Source of the DNA: Bacillota bacterium
GTDB taxonomy: Bacteria > Bacillota > UBA4882 > UBA8346
DNA length: 64,000 nt
NCBI GenBank assembly: GCA_023415835.1
Contig: JAEZJK010000016.1
Location: 7,681 to 71,680 of the forward strand
Direction: 5' to 3'
Below are positions 43,827-58,160 of this stretch, piece by piece (positions within the stretch are counted from its first letter, which is position 1; the number at the start of each line of letters is the position of its first letter). Below the pieces are notes generated by a model. That model made no database searches. It was not told where the DNA came from and worked only from the letters and a program-made list of their open reading frames with translations. The position numbers were made by a program, and so were the translations under genes.

Positions 43827-43924
43827 CTACTTCGGTAAATTCAGTATTATAAAGCGTTTTAAAAATAATCGCGAACGGTTTAGCGCGTTATTTTTAAAAC
43901 GTTAGTTCAAATTTACCGAAGTAG
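43827..43924. repeat. 98-bp nested palindrome between gyrA and pdxS
   Basis: The outer arms CTACTTCGGTAAATT (43827-43841) and AATTTACCGAAGTAG (43910-43924) are perfect 15-bp complements. The inner arms CGTTTTAAAAATAA (43855-43868) and TTATTTTTAAAACG (43888-43901) are perfect 14-bp complements, with CGCG..CGCG in the centre. Nearly the whole element could fold into one long hairpin, like a miniature transposable element. It may also serve as a terminator. Confidence 0.85.
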
Positions 43925-44023
43925 AATTATATTAAATTTTGTTTACAGAAAGCTAATCTATTGCGCCTAGAAAACAGTTGCGTTAAAATAAGTGAAAAAA
44001 GACGGACCGGAGGATTCTTAACA

Positions 44024-44905
44024 ATGGAGACAGGAACAGTTAAAGTAAAACGGGGACTCGCCGAGATGCTTAAAGGCGGAGTAATAATGGATGTAACCAC
44101 CCCAGAACAGGCTAAGATCGCCGAGGAGGCGGGCGCAGTCGCAGTCATGGCCCTGGAACGGGTTCCGGCCGATATACGGGCTGAAGGCGGGGTAGCACGG
44201 ATGTCCGATCCGGAAATTATTATCAAAATTATGGAGGCCGTAACCATCCCGGTAATGGCCAAGGCTAGAATCGGCCATTTTGTCGAGGCTCAAATTTTAG
44301 AGGCCTTAGAAATCGACTATATCGACGAAAGCGAAGTTTTGACCCCTGCCGATGAAGCTTATCATATCAACAAACATCTGTTCAAAGTTCCTTTTGTTTG
44401 CGGCGCCCGGAATCTGGGAGAAGCCTTGCGCCGAATCGGCGAAGGAGCGGCTATGATCCGGACCAAGGGCGAAGCCGGAACCGGCGATGTGGTGGAAGCG
44501 GTACGTCATATCAGAGCGGTCAATGATGAGATTCGGAGGGTTGTAAACGCCCCTAATGAAGAATTAATGACTATCGCTAAAGAATTGGGCGCTCCCTATG
44601 AGTTGGTGCTGGAGGTCAAAGAATTGGGCAGGCTGCCGGTGGTGAACTTTGCCGCCGGAGGGATCGCTACCCCTGCCGATGCTTCATTGATGATGCAATT
44701 AGGCTGTGACGGTATTTTTGTCGGTTCCGGGATTTTCAAGTCGGATAACCCGGCGAAAAGGGCTAAGGCAATCGTCGAGGCGGCAGCACATTTCCAAGAC
44801 ACCAAATTATTGGCTGAAGTCTCGAAAGGAATTGGAACCGCCATGCGCGGGATCAATGTCGGCGGAATGAAACCGGAGGAGAAGATCGCCGGCCGCGGCT
44901 GGTAA
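44024..44905 (+). CDS. pdxS: pyridoxal 5'-phosphate synthase lyase subunit PdxS
   Basis: This protein is 293 residues from ATG 44024 (CGGAGGA upstream; a longer frame from 43961 lacks a ribosome site). Hallmarks are [54 protein letters not shown], and [19 protein letters not shown]. PdxS builds PLP from ribose 5-phosphate, glyceraldehyde 3-phosphate and ammonia delivered by PdxT, whose gene follows. PLP is the cofactor for metI, metC and cysK products encoded nearby. Confidence 0.96.
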   Translation: METGTVKVKRGLAEMLKGGVIMDVTTPEQAKIAEEAGAVAVMALERVPADIRAEGGVARMSDPEIIIKIMEAVTIPVMAKARIGHFVEAQILEALEIDYIDESEVLTPADEAYHINKHLFKVPFVCGARNLGEALRRIGEGAAMIRTKGEAGTGDVVEAVRHIRAVNDEIRRVVNAPNEELMTIAKELGAPYELVLEVKELGRLPVVNFAAGGIATPADASLMMQLGCDGIFVGSGIFKSDNPAKRAKAIVEAAAHFQDTKLLAEVSKGIGTAMRGINVGGMKPEEKIAGRGW

Positions 44906-44997
44906 AAGTGATGTGGGGCGGGTTAATACCCGCCTGTATAATATAGGTGGGGGCGAGTAGCGATGCTCCCATAGACCCGTATAAGAAGGTGCAGCAG

Positions 44998-45579
44998 ATG
45001 AAAATAGGGGTTTTAGCCCTGCAGGGAGCGGTTAGGGAACATTGCAACTCCTTGAAAGGATGCGGAGTAGAGCCGGTAGAGATTAGATATAAAGAACAGC
45101 TTCAAGAAGTTAAGGGCTTAATCATCCCCGGCGGGGAGAGCACCACCGTCGGGAAGTTATTGGTCAGGTACGAAATGTTGGGGTTGTTGACGGACATGGG
45201 GCACAAAGGCTTTCCGATCTTCGGCACTTGCACCGGGTTGATTCTCCTTGCTAAGGAGATTAACGGCAGCGATCAACCCCGATTGGGGCTGATGGACATC
45301 ACAGTCGAACGAAATGCTTTTGGGAGGCAGATCGCGAGTTTCGAGGCTGATCTGGACATTGCCGAAATGGGATCGGAAAAGTTCCGTGCTGTTTTCATCC
45401 GGGCTCCTTATATTAGTAAAGCCCAAAATAATGTAACAATCATGGCTCAGCTGGATAGGAAGGTTTTAATGGCTCGGCAGGGGAAATTCCTAGCAGCGGC
45501 ATTTCATCCCGAGCTAACCTCAGATTTAAGAATCCACCAATATTTTGTGAAGATGTGTAAGGAAGTAAATGTTGATTAA
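44998..45579 (+). CDS. pdxT: pyridoxal 5'-phosphate synthase glutaminase subunit PdxT
   Basis: This protein is 193 residues from ATG 44998 (AAGGTG upstream). It is a class I glutamine amidotransferase: GVLALQGAVREH, IIPGGESTTVGKLL, nucleophile in GTCTGLILLAK (Cys about 79), and the His/Glu pair in AAFHPELTSD. It splits glutamine and channels ammonia to PdxS. It is separated from pdxS by 92 bp and followed by a terminator, so pdxST form one transcript. Confidence 0.95.
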   Translation: MKIGVLALQGAVREHCNSLKGCGVEPVEIRYKEQLQEVKGLIIPGGESTTVGKLLVRYEMLGLLTDMGHKGFPIFGTCTGLILLAKEINGSDQPRLGLMDITVERNAFGRQIASFEADLDIAEMGSEKFRAVFIRAPYISKAQNNVTIMAQLDRKVLMARQGKFLAAAFHPELTSDLRIHQYFVKMCKEVNVD

Positions 45580-45633
45580 TTTTTAAAATACAAATTTATG
45601 AAAACCAATAGTTATGTTTGAAAAACCCAACGC

Positions 45634-45660
45634 ACACGCTATAGAGCGTGTTATTTTTTT
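45634..45660 (+). terminator. rho-independent terminator after pdxT
   Basis: ACACGCT-ATAG-AGCGTGT is followed by TATTTTTTT. It is a compact stem-loop with a long T-run, 54 bp past the pdxT stop. Confidence 0.88.
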
Positions 45661-45836
45661 GTTAAAGGGCTTTCTTAGATGTTCAAAATACTGTATTATA
45701 GGAAGGGTGATTATTTTTAGGACGAATAAATTAGCAATAATTACCTGCATTAATCTATTTTGTTATAATTTCGATGATAAGTTTTATTCCAATTTAACAA
45801 AGTAGAGTTAATTTTTAATTTATTTCTAATAGATAA

Positions 45837-49370
<3,534 letters not shown>

Positions 49371-49426
49371 TAAGCTAACTTATTGCGGAGCAATGGTTAA
49401 TTAAGATGATTTATCTGATAAAGTAA

Positions 49427-49456
49427 AAGAGGCGGATCTAGGGTCCGCTTCTTTTA
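49427..49456 (+). terminator. rho-independent terminator after nifJ
   Basis: AAGAGGCGGATC-TAG-GGTCCGCTTCTTTTATT forms a stem with one or two G-U pairs and a T-rich tail, 57 bp after the nifJ stop. Confidence 0.85.
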
Positions 49457-49571
49457 TTATTATGAACCTGTTAAATTTATAAAGTTAGTCCTGATGGAAC
49501 CCGATATAAATAATGAATAACCGGGTAAGTTTCAGTTTTTTACATCTGAGCCAAATAGAAGGAGAAAGAGG

Positions 49572-51653
49572 ATGCCCCTTCCCAAAAAATCCCCTGTTGG
49601 ATCGGTTTCGCTACGGAAGCATAACCGCTCCCTTACTGGGCTGTTTTTGTTTTTCTTATTTTTAATAGTTTTACCTGTAAACCAATTAAAGGCCTATGGT
49701 AGCAACATTGTTAATGAACAGCTGACTGAAATAACCAGCCTCTACTATCGTGGGCGTTTCACGGAAGCCCTTCAAAAGTTGAGCCGGATTGTGGCCAAAG
49801 ATCCTAATGACGGCCAAGCCAGATTGAATTTGGCCCGTTTATTAAAAGAAAACGGGAAACAGCAAGAGGCCTTAACCCATCTAAACTATCTTGTTAAGAA
49901 AGACCCGGACAACCTAAGATACCGTTCAACCTTGATTGAGACAGCTTATTTAGCCGGTAAGCCGGGTGTGGCGGTTGATTACATTTACCCGGATGAAACC
50001 GACCCTCAAACATTATATTGGTCCGGATTGGCCCTTGCCGATTTAGGAAAGATCGATAATGCCCGGGAAGTTTTAACCGAATCAATCAAAAAGCAACCCT
50101 ATAACCCAATGGCTCATTTTGCCCTGGGTTTATTAGAACAAAAAATAAATAACACTAAAGATGCTTTTACCCGTTTTCAGCAAGCGCTTTCACAAGAGCC
50201 TAATTTAGGCCGGAGTTATTTTCCGCTCGCAATCAATTACATAGGGGCCCAAAAGCATAAGTCCTCATATAGCTTAATAGTTAAAGCCGAGTCCACTCAA
50301 CCTTGGAATCTCCCTGTAAATTTTGATTTTCAAGCGCCTAGCGAAACCGGGATCGTTAATCTTCAGGAATCAACTAAAAATGCAGTCAAACTAAGCGAAA
50401 CGATCCCTCCGATAGTGGCACCGTTACCGGAAGATCGGGCTTCGGTCCCGGAGATCCGGATTGGTTTGGTTTCTAAAATGCAACGGTTGCGTATTAAAAC
50501 CGGGAGTAGGTATCAATTGTCGGTTAAAGGGGGGCGTTCGCTAACCGGTGGAGCTAACGAGGCTTTGCTATTTGTCCTAACTTCGCAAGGGACCGAAGTT
50601 TACGGCCAAAAAGGAAACTGCTTATTGAAATCATGGCAACCTATCAGCCTCTCCTATGAAGATCCCGGAGCTACTTCACTGATTTACGATGCTAAGTTTA
50701 CTAGCGGATCCTCTTGGCCAAGTGGAAAACCTCGTATCTACAGGGGAGTAATTGAATTATTACGTAAAAGTAGTGGTTTAACTGTTGTTAACCGGGTTAA
50801 CCTAGAAGAGTACCTATATGCGGTAGTCCCTTCGGAGATACCTGCCTCATGGCCGGCGGCGGTGTTGGAAGCCCAAACGGTGGCTGCCCGGACTTATGCC
50901 TTGGCCAATCTGGGAAGGTATAAAATTCAGGGCTTCGATCTGTTGGCGACTCCCGTTTCCCAAGTATATAATGGCGTTACTCAGGAGACGGCTTCAGTAA
51001 TTGAGGCGGTTAACGCAACCCGGGGAATGATTTTGACCTTTGAAAGTAAACCAGCTGGCGCTTTCTATTATGATAATAGTGGCGGTTATAGCGAGAGCGG
51101 GGCTTTTGTTTGGGGGACAGACCGGCCGTACTTACAAGCTTTACCGGAAAAACCGTTAGCCCTACGTGCCCAGCCGTTAACTCCGGACAATTTAGCAGCT
51201 TGGCTCAGTAGCCAGCCTGATTGTGATGCATTCCGGGAGGGATATTTTGTTAGAGGCGCTTACCGTTGGACTCTTTGGATCACTCGGCAACAGCTTGAGT
51301 CAAGGATCCATTCCAAAGCAAGGATCGGAAGGATCAAAGCGATTATACCCATGGAACGGGGTATCAGCGGCCGGGTAAAACGAGTAATGGTAAAGGGGAC
51401 CGCCGGTTCTTATATTGTTACCGGTGAGAGTATTCCTTACCGGCTAGGCGGATTACGGAGCACTTTGTTTGTGGTTCAACCCAAATTAGGGAGGGACGGA
51501 TTGCCGGAGTCCTTTATATTTAATGGCGGCGGTTGGGGGCATGGCGTCGGTATGTCCCAAAGTGGAGCTGCCGGTATGGCCTTGGATGGGGCGTCTGCGC
51601 CTGAAATATTAAGCTACTATTATCCCGGGACGGAATTGGTCAAAAAATATTAG
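49572..51653 (+). CDS. TPR-SpoIID/LytB domain protein (secreted)
   Basis: This protein has 693 residues. An N-terminal membrane/signal segment (LTGLFLFFLFLIVLPVNQLKA) is followed by TPR repeats (about 45-215: AREVLTESIKKQPYNPMAHFALGLLEQ), a linker, and a SpoIID/LytB domain (about 295-690: VVPSEIPASWPAAVLEAQTVAARTYA, then GGGWGHGVGMSQSGAAGMA). SpoIID is a peptidoglycan lytic transglycosylase for engulfment; LytB relatives modify amidase action. The His commonly seen in the HSxxGG segment is replaced (YYDNSGGYSES), while the Glu in PSEIP is present. AGAAGGAG lies upstream. Confidence 0.85.
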   Translation: MPLPKKSPVGSVSLRKHNRSLTGLFLFFLFLIVLPVNQLKAYGSNIVNEQLTEITSLYYRGRFTEALQKLSRIVAKDPNDGQARLNLARLLKENGKQQEALTHLNYLVKKDPDNLRYRSTLIETAYLAGKPGVAVDYIYPDETDPQTLYWSGLALADLGKIDNAREVLTESIKKQPYNPMAHFALGLLEQKINNTKDAFTRFQQALSQEPNLGRSYFPLAINYIGAQKHKSSYSLIVKAESTQPWNLPVNFDFQAPSETGIVNLQESTKNAVKLSETIPPIVAPLPEDRASVPEIRIGLVSKMQRLRIKTGSRYQLSVKGGRSLTGGANEALLFVLTSQGTEVYGQKGNCLLKSWQPISLSYEDPGATSLIYDAKFTSGSSWPSGKPRIYRGVIELLRKSSGLTVVNRVNLEEYLYAVVPSEIPASWPAAVLEAQTVAARTYALANLGRYKIQGFDLLATPVSQVYNGVTQETASVIEAVNATRGMILTFESKPAGAFYYDNSGGYSESGAFVWGTDRPYLQALPEKPLALRAQPLTPDNLAAWLSSQPDCDAFREGYFVRGAYRWTLWITRQQLESRIHSKARIGRIKAIIPMERGISGRVKRVMVKGTAGSYIVTGESIPYRLGGLRSTLFVVQPKLGRDGLPESFIFNGGGWGHGVGMSQSGAAGMALDGASAPEILSYYYPGTELVKKY

Positions 51654-51882
51654 TAAAATTAGTCAAAAGTAAAAATACCAAAGCCCGGCATTGCCATCTT
51701 TTCCGGGTATCCATTTGTACTTTTAAGAACGGACTTACGTTAATGGTAAATCTTACTGGTGGGAGTCTCCACTTCCTAAACAAATACTGCCGGGGATAAC
51801 CAATGGGAAAACAGTAAAGTAAAAAGGTTACTTTTGGAATTGGACAAATTAGATTTAAAAAAGTGGAAAACAAGAGGTGTGA

Positions 51883-51911
51883 TTGCCTTTTACCGTTTAA
51901 TGGGTTATAAT
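51883..51911 (+). promoter_or_regulatory. sigma-A promoter of serS
   Basis: TTGCCT (51883-51888), a 17-bp spacer and TATAAT (51906-51911) lie 49 bp before the serS start. The preceding region (51654-51882) holds no T-box consensus and no gene. Confidence 0.65.
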
Positions 51912-51929
51912 GGATCAAAATAATTATGA

Positions 51930-53237
<1,308 letters not shown>

Positions 53238-53266
53238 TTAATAATCTGGTCATAATCATAAAATTC

Positions 53267-53297
53267 AAAGCCTGCAGAGAAAAATCTGTAGGCTTTT
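53267..53297 (+). terminator. rho-independent terminator after serS
   Basis: AAAGCCTGCAGA-GAAAAA-TCTGTAGGCTTTTT is a 12-bp stem (one G-U) with a T-run, 30 bp past the serS stop. Confidence 0.9.
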
Positions 53298-53388
53298 TAG
53301 TTTGAAAGTCACTTATAATATCGGAACTTTGGGTTAGACTAAATACTCAAGCAACTGCGTTATTTGATAAAAACTTTGAGGTGATGCA

Positions 53389-54660
53389 ATGCGAATACTG
53401 ATGTTAAGCTGGGAATATCCTCCTAAGGTTGTTGGAGGGATTGCCCGGCATGTTCACGATTTGGCAATCGCGTTGGTAAAAAAAGAAGTAGAAGTCGATG
53501 TAATCACATGCGGTGCGCAGGGAGCCCCTGAATTTGAAGTCGATAAGGGAGTAAATGTCCATCGGATTAGCATGAATAATCCGGTAGCGCCGGATTTTTT
53601 GACCTGGGTATTGCAATTGAATTTGAACTTGGTTGAAGAAGCGGCTAGATTAGGCGTTAACGGGAAAAAATTTGATTTAATACATGCCCATGACTGGCTG
53701 GCGGCTTATTCGGGTAAAAATTTAAAACATTCCTGGCATATTCCCCTGGTTTCAACAATTCATGCTACCGAATACGGTAGAAATAACGGGCTCCATAATG
53801 ATCTACAGCGATACATCAGCAATGTCGAATGGTGGCTAGGTTATGAATCGTGGCGGGTTATCGCCTGTAGCCGGTATATGGAAGGAGAATTAAAAAGGGT
53901 TTTCCAGACACCGGGGGATAAGTTACGGGTTATTCCCAATGGCGTATATCCCAGTGAGTTTCAAAACACCAATATCGATCCTGTGAAAATTCGGAGCCGT
54001 TATTCAGCCCCGGACGAAAAGGTCATTTTCCATATCGGGCGGATTGTCCGGGAAAAAGGTTTAGGGGTCCTACTGGAAGCATTACCAATGGTGCTGGCGG
54101 TAGAACCGAGGGTTAAATTGGTAATCTCAGGAAAAGGGCAATATTTGGATGAGTTGAGGCACCGGGCCTACCAATTGGGAATCTATAACCGGATCTATTT
54201 TACCGGTTACATTGATGATAATACCAGGAATGCTTTATTTCAATGCGCTGATGTGGCGGTATTCCCAAGTCTATATGAACCCTTTGGCATAGTGGCGTTG
54301 GAAGGAATGGCAGCCGGAACGCCGGTGGTGGTTTCCGATACAGGCGGAATGAGCGAGATAGTTAAGCATGGAGTCAATGGATTAAAAGCATACCCTGATA
54401 ACGTTATTTCCTTGGCTGATAATATTATTTGGGCATTACAACACCCAGACCATACGTTACAAATGAAGCGTAAAGCCATGGAAGACATAGAAACCCTCTA
54501 CAACTGGGATCGAATTGCCAAAAAAACTAGGGATGTTTATCAACAAGTTTTGGATGAGTTTAATAGTTCACCTTGGCGGAGGACGATTTACCGCGAAGGG
54601 ATAAGTGATATAAATTACACTAATTTTGAAGAGATGAGCCGCTATCGTAATATCCAGTAA
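53389..54660 (+). CDS. GT4 family glycosyltransferase (glycogen-synthase-like)
   Basis: This 423-residue GT-B enzyme has N-terminal [17 protein letters not shown] (glycine loop of glycogen synthase/GT4 type), HAHDWLAAY, central [18 protein letters not shown], and the C-terminal donor site [22 protein letters not shown] (E-x7-E). The donor is probably a nucleotide or sugar-phosphate glucose/mannose. It is followed by 10 bp and then a sugar nucleotidyltransferase-phosphomutase fusion, so the two likely form a polysaccharide or glycogen-like synthesis operon. GAGGTGATGCA precedes ATG. Confidence 0.88.
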   Translation: MRILMLSWEYPPKVVGGIARHVHDLAIALVKKEVEVDVITCGAQGAPEFEVDKGVNVHRISMNNPVAPDFLTWVLQLNLNLVEEAARLGVNGKKFDLIHAHDWLAAYSGKNLKHSWHIPLVSTIHATEYGRNNGLHNDLQRYISNVEWWLGYESWRVIACSRYMEGELKRVFQTPGDKLRVIPNGVYPSEFQNTNIDPVKIRSRYSAPDEKVIFHIGRIVREKGLGVLLEALPMVLAVEPRVKLVISGKGQYLDELRHRAYQLGIYNRIYFTGYIDDNTRNALFQCADVAVFPSLYEPFGIVALEGMAAGTPVVVSDTGGMSEIVKHGVNGLKAYPDNVISLADNIIWALQHPDHTLQMKRKAMEDIETLYNWDRIAKKTRDVYQQVLDEFNSSPWRRTIYREGISDINYTNFEEMSRYRNIQ

Positions 54661-54676
54661 AAATGGAGGAATGAAA

Positions 54677-57157
54677 ATGAAAGCTGTAATCATGGCAGGA
54701 GGCAAAGGTACTAGGTTAAGGCCGTTGACATGTAATAAACCAAAACCAATGGTCCCAATAGTTAACCGGCCAATGATGGAGCATATCCTTTACTTATTAA
54801 AAAAACACGATTTTGACGAGGTTTTGGTAACACTCTTTTATTTACCAGAGTTAATTCGAAACTATTTTGGTGATGGCGCTGATTTTGGGATGAAAATCGG
54901 GTATTCACTTGAAGAATCGCCGTTAGGGACTGCCGGAAGCGTAAAAAAGATAATTAATAATTTAAACGATACTTTTTTGGTAATTAGTGGAGACGCATTA
55001 ACAGATATTAACCTACAAGAAGCGATAAGGTTCCATAAAGAAAAAGGGGCAATGGCAACAATTGTTTTAAAAAAAGTCGCTAATCCGCTGGAATACGGAG
55101 TGGTGATTGCAGATCAAAAAGGAGAAGTCAAACGATTTTTAGAAAAACCAGGCTGGGGAGAGGTTTTCAGTGATACGGTAAATACGGGGATCTATATTTT
55201 AGAACCGGGAATTTTTAACCTTTTTGAAGCCGGGAAGGAATTCGACTTTAGTAAAGACTTATTTCCAATGTTGTTGAATAAAGGAGAATTAATCTGCGGC
55301 TATGTGGCTGATGGATATTGGTCGGATATCGGGAATTTGGAACAGTACCGTGAGGCACATTATGACATATTAACCGGAAAGGCCAAGGTTTCAATTCCGG
55401 GCCGGGAAGTCAAACCTGGTATCTGGTTGGGAGATTCGGTGGAAATTGCTCCCGAGGCTCGGGTTGTAGGACCGGTTTTGCTTGGCGATTATTGCCGGGT
55501 CAAGGACGGTGCGAATGTTGAAAGTTTTACAGTAGTAGGGAACTATGGAATAATTAACGAAGGGACAAGCATTAAACGGGGGATCTTATGGAACCATTGT
55601 TATTTGGGGCCGCATTCCGAGATTAGGGGAGGTATTTTATGCCATCATACCTACTTAAAGGGTAAAAATACGGTCTATGAAGGGGCCGTTTTGGGTGAGG
55701 GAGTATCGATGGGCGGCAGGTCAACCATAAAACCCAATATCAAGGTCTGGCCGAATAAAAATATTGAAAGCGGTTCGATTCTTAATGAAAGTATGATTTG
55801 GGCTAAAAAAAGCGCCCGGAGCCTCTTCGGCAGTAACGGAATTAGTGGAACAGTTAACCGGGAGATTACCCCGGAGCTTGTGGTTAAATTGGGAGCAGTC
55901 TTCGGGGCGCATTTGAAACCCGGGGCAAAGATCGTGGTTGGATCTGATAATTTTAGGGCAGCCAGGATATTTAAACGCGCTTTTATTTCCGGGGTTTTGG
56001 CTGCCGGGACCGGTGTTTATGACTTAGGGACTTTACCGACGGCATTAACTAGGCATGCTTTGATTTCATTGGGAGCCCAAGGCGGGGCGCAACTTCGAAT
56101 AAACCCTCAAGAGCCGGAAGGCTTATTGATTGAGTTTTTGGATCAACAGGGATTAAATATTGACAAAGGTACTGAAAGGGCTATTGAAAACTCTTTTATG
56201 AACGAAGACTTTCCCAGGGCGGGAGTGGATAACCTTGGTGAACTGGCGTTTGTCCCACAATTGATTGAACCTTATTTGAAGGGATTGGTAAGCCCGGAAA
56301 TCAAGGCGTTAATTAAAAAGCGCCACTTTAAAGTGGTCAGTCAATATGATGGCGGGAATATCTCGTTTATTCTGCCAGGCCTCTTGAAGATGTTAGGTTG
56401 TCAAGCCCAATCCGAAAATTTTGACGCTAACCGTTCGGGACAGCCAAGATCTTTGCAGGAGTTATTGGCAGCCATAAGTAAAGTGGCTGGTATTGTTCAA
56501 AACGAAGGCGCAGATCTGGGGATTGTTGTCGATCAAAACGCGGAAAGATTGCTTCTAATAGATGAAAGCGGCGATTTGTTGAAAGAGGAGCAATTAAACG
56601 CGTTACTTTCGTTTCTGATTTTGAAATATAAACCGGAAGCGGTGATCCCGGTCCAAGTAACGGCCCCTCATTATATTGAGGTATTGGCTAAGGAATTTCG
56701 GGGGAAAGTAGTCCGGACTAAGGTAAACCCACGTTCCTTGATGGAAAAAACGATCCATGAAAAATTATTCCCTACCGTTGATGGGCAAGGAAGTTACCTG
56801 CCCCAGTTCGACTCCTTGTTTTCATTGGTGAAAGTAATGGAATTACTGGCACGGGAAGAGATTTCGTTATCGAAAGCAAAGGCAATGATCCCTATAGTAG
56901 AACGGGGTTATCTGGAAGCGGAGTGCCCGTGGAATGAAAAAGGCCGGGTAATGCGTCAGTTATACGAGGAAAATCAAGGGCGGTTTGTGGATACTACTGA
57001 TGGGTTAAAGATTTTTCATGACCAAGGTTGGGCGCTGGTATTACCGGATGCGGATGAGCCGGTGTTTAAGATTTATGCCGAAGCGAATACCAGTGAAGAA
57101 GCAGACGCATTGACCCAGATGTATTGGGACCGAATTAGCGAGTTGCAACTTCAATAA
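54677..57157 (+). CDS. sugar nucleotidyltransferase fused to degenerate phosphomannomutase domain
   Basis: This protein is 826 residues from ATG 54677 (GGAGGA with 6-nt spacing; ATG 54671 touches the ribosome site). Residues 1-230 are a mannose-1-phosphate guanylyltransferase/glucose-1-phosphate thymidylyltransferase-type domain ([32 protein letters not shown]). Residues about 250-370 are left-handed beta-helix hexapeptide repeats. Residues about 385-826 match the phosphohexomutase fold, but the active-site TASHNP is replaced ([10 protein letters not shown]), so the mutase serine is absent. This arrangement is known as a bifunctional-looking family in Firmicutes and cyanobacteria; the C-terminal part is probably regulatory. 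Confidence 0.85.
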   Translation: MKAVIMAGGKGTRLRPLTCNKPKPMVPIVNRPMMEHILYLLKKHDFDEVLVTLFYLPELIRNYFGDGADFGMKIGYSLEESPLGTAGSVKKIINNLNDTFLVISGDALTDINLQEAIRFHKEKGAMATIVLKKVANPLEYGVVIADQKGEVKRFLEKPGWGEVFSDTVNTGIYILEPGIFNLFEAGKEFDFSKDLFPMLLNKGELICGYVADGYWSDIGNLEQYREAHYDILTGKAKVSIPGREVKPGIWLGDSVEIAPEARVVGPVLLGDYCRVKDGANVESFTVVGNYGIINEGTSIKRGILWNHCYLGPHSEIRGGILCHHTYLKGKNTVYEGAVLGEGVSMGGRSTIKPNIKVWPNKNIESGSILNESMIWAKKSARSLFGSNGISGTVNREITPELVVKLGAVFGAHLKPGAKIVVGSDNFRAARIFKRAFISGVLAAGTGVYDLGTLPTALTRHALISLGAQGGAQLRINPQEPEGLLIEFLDQQGLNIDKGTERAIENSFMNEDFPRAGVDNLGELAFVPQLIEPYLKGLVSPEIKALIKKRHFKVVSQYDGGNISFILPGLLKMLGCQAQSENFDANRSGQPRSLQELLAAISKVAGIVQNEGADLGIVVDQNAERLLLIDESGDLLKEEQLNALLSFLILKYKPEAVIPVQVTAPHYIEVLAKEFRGKVVRTKVNPRSLMEKTIHEKLFPTVDGQGSYLPQFDSLFSLVKVMELLAREEISLSKAKAMIPIVERGYLEAECPWNEKGRVMRQLYEENQGRFVDTTDGLKIFHDQGWALVLPDADEPVFKIYAEANTSEEADALTQMYWDRISELQLQ

Positions 57158-57410
57158 AAAGCTGATTTAAGGATGGGAAATTCAGGAGACAGGAGTCAGT
57201 AGGATTTTTGCAGGTGCTTCGACCTCATAATTTTTCGTCTCCTGCGATAACAAATATTGGCAGAAGACAAGAGGTGGAGGGGCTAATCTTATCGCCCCTA
57301 TTTTAAATTAAAATAGGCGTCAAAGGGTTAGCTATGCAATATTCATGCCTCGCGCCTTTTGCTTCTTGCCTCATTTCCCTTGCCTGGAACCGTAAGATAT
57401 AGGTAGAAAC
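57158..57410. other. gene-free stretch with polypurine repeat and hairpin
   Basis: Near 57184-57200 is CAGGAGACAGGAGTCAG, like GAGTCAGGAGCCGGGAG at 20446-20462. A dyad CTATTTTA-AAT-TAAAATAG near 57297-57315 (inside GCCCCTATTTT..AAAATAGGCG) may act as a terminator. No gene is seen. Confidence 0.45.
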
Positions 57411-57440
57411 TTGACATTAATCCTGGGTATGTGTTAAAAT
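57411..57440 (+). promoter_or_regulatory. promoter of the tRNA-Ser genes
   Basis: TTGACA (57411-57416), an 18-bp spacer and TAAAAT (57435-57440) lie 24 bp before tRNA-Ser(UGA). Confidence 0.75.
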
Positions 57441-57464
57441 GATTCATGCATTCCGAGTGTGCTC

Positions 57465-57553
<89 letters not shown>

Positions 57554-57642
57554 ACAAAAAGTGAAAAGTTAAAAGGGTAAAGGGTAAAGTAAAAAATATA
57601 AATTTTACACTTCTCTCTTTACACTTTACACTTTATTTATCC

Positions 57643-57734
57643 GGAGAGGTACCCAAGCCGGTTGAAGGGGACGGTTTGCTAAACCGTTAGTAGGAGCAAT
57701 CCTAGCGAGGGTTCGAATCCCTCTCTCTCCGCCA
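57643..57734 (+). tRNA. tRNA-Ser(GCU)
   Basis: The acceptor GGAGAGG pairs with TCTCTCC, followed by G and CCA. The anticodon loop TTGCTAA gives GCT. It has a long variable arm. It lies 90 bp after the first tRNA-Ser; the spacer contains TAAAGGGTAAAG-type repeats (57555-57636). Confidence 0.95.
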
Positions 57735-57806
57735 GATTATAACGAGCCTTGATCTAAAAAATCTAGGCTCTTTTTGATGGCTCTATTATTTCCAAGCAAT
57801 GGTTTA

Positions 57807-57835
57807 TTTACTTTTGATAAATTTTATGATATAAT
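57807..57835 (+). promoter_or_regulatory. promoter of tRNA-Arg(ACG)
   Basis: TTTACT (57807-57812), a 17-bp spacer and TATAAT (57830-57835) lie 18 bp before the tRNA. Confidence 0.65.
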
Positions 57836-57853
57836 TTGAATTCGTAAAACAAT

Positions 57854-57929
57854 GCGCCCGTAGCTCAGCGGATAGAGTGCCTGACTACGAATCAGTAGGT
57901 CGGAGGTTCAAGTCCTCCCGGGCGCGCCA
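57854..57929 (+). tRNA. tRNA-Arg(ACG)
   Basis: The acceptor GCGCCCG pairs with CGGGCGC, discriminator G, CCA encoded. The anticodon loop CTACGAA gives ACG (read as ICG after modification). The D-loop AGCTCAGCGGATAGAGT and T-loop GTTCAAGTC are intact. The 231 bp after it, before the pectin esterase, holds a GTGAACAGTTTACAATTA repeat-like sequence and no gene. Confidence 0.95.
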
Positions 57930-58160
57930 TTTTTAAAAATAACAGTGAACAGTTTACAATTAATAATATTGAGACTGTTCCTTTTTATATTTAAACTGAA
58001 GCCCGCTATTTAAAAAAAGCGGCCTTTTTTGTTTGTTGTTTGGATCCTACTATAAATACAAATTATTTTAGGTCTTGAAAAATTGTTAAAAAAGCGTAAA
58101 CTCAATGAAAGAGAGATATAAGCCAACATCAGGAACAAATTATTAAAAAGGAGCCTACAT

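Noticed and set aside
43961..44023. 21-residue N-terminal extension of PdxS
   Set aside because: CGGAGGA before ATG 44024 and family alignment favour the shorter start.
44947..44997. 17-residue N-terminal extension of PdxT
   Set aside because: There is no ribosome site; ATG 44998 has AAGGTG and gives the conserved MKIGVLALQG start.
51654..51882. T-box upstream of serS
   Set aside because: No AGGGTGG-type T-box sequence or terminator pair is present; an ordinary promoter at 51883-51911 explains expression.
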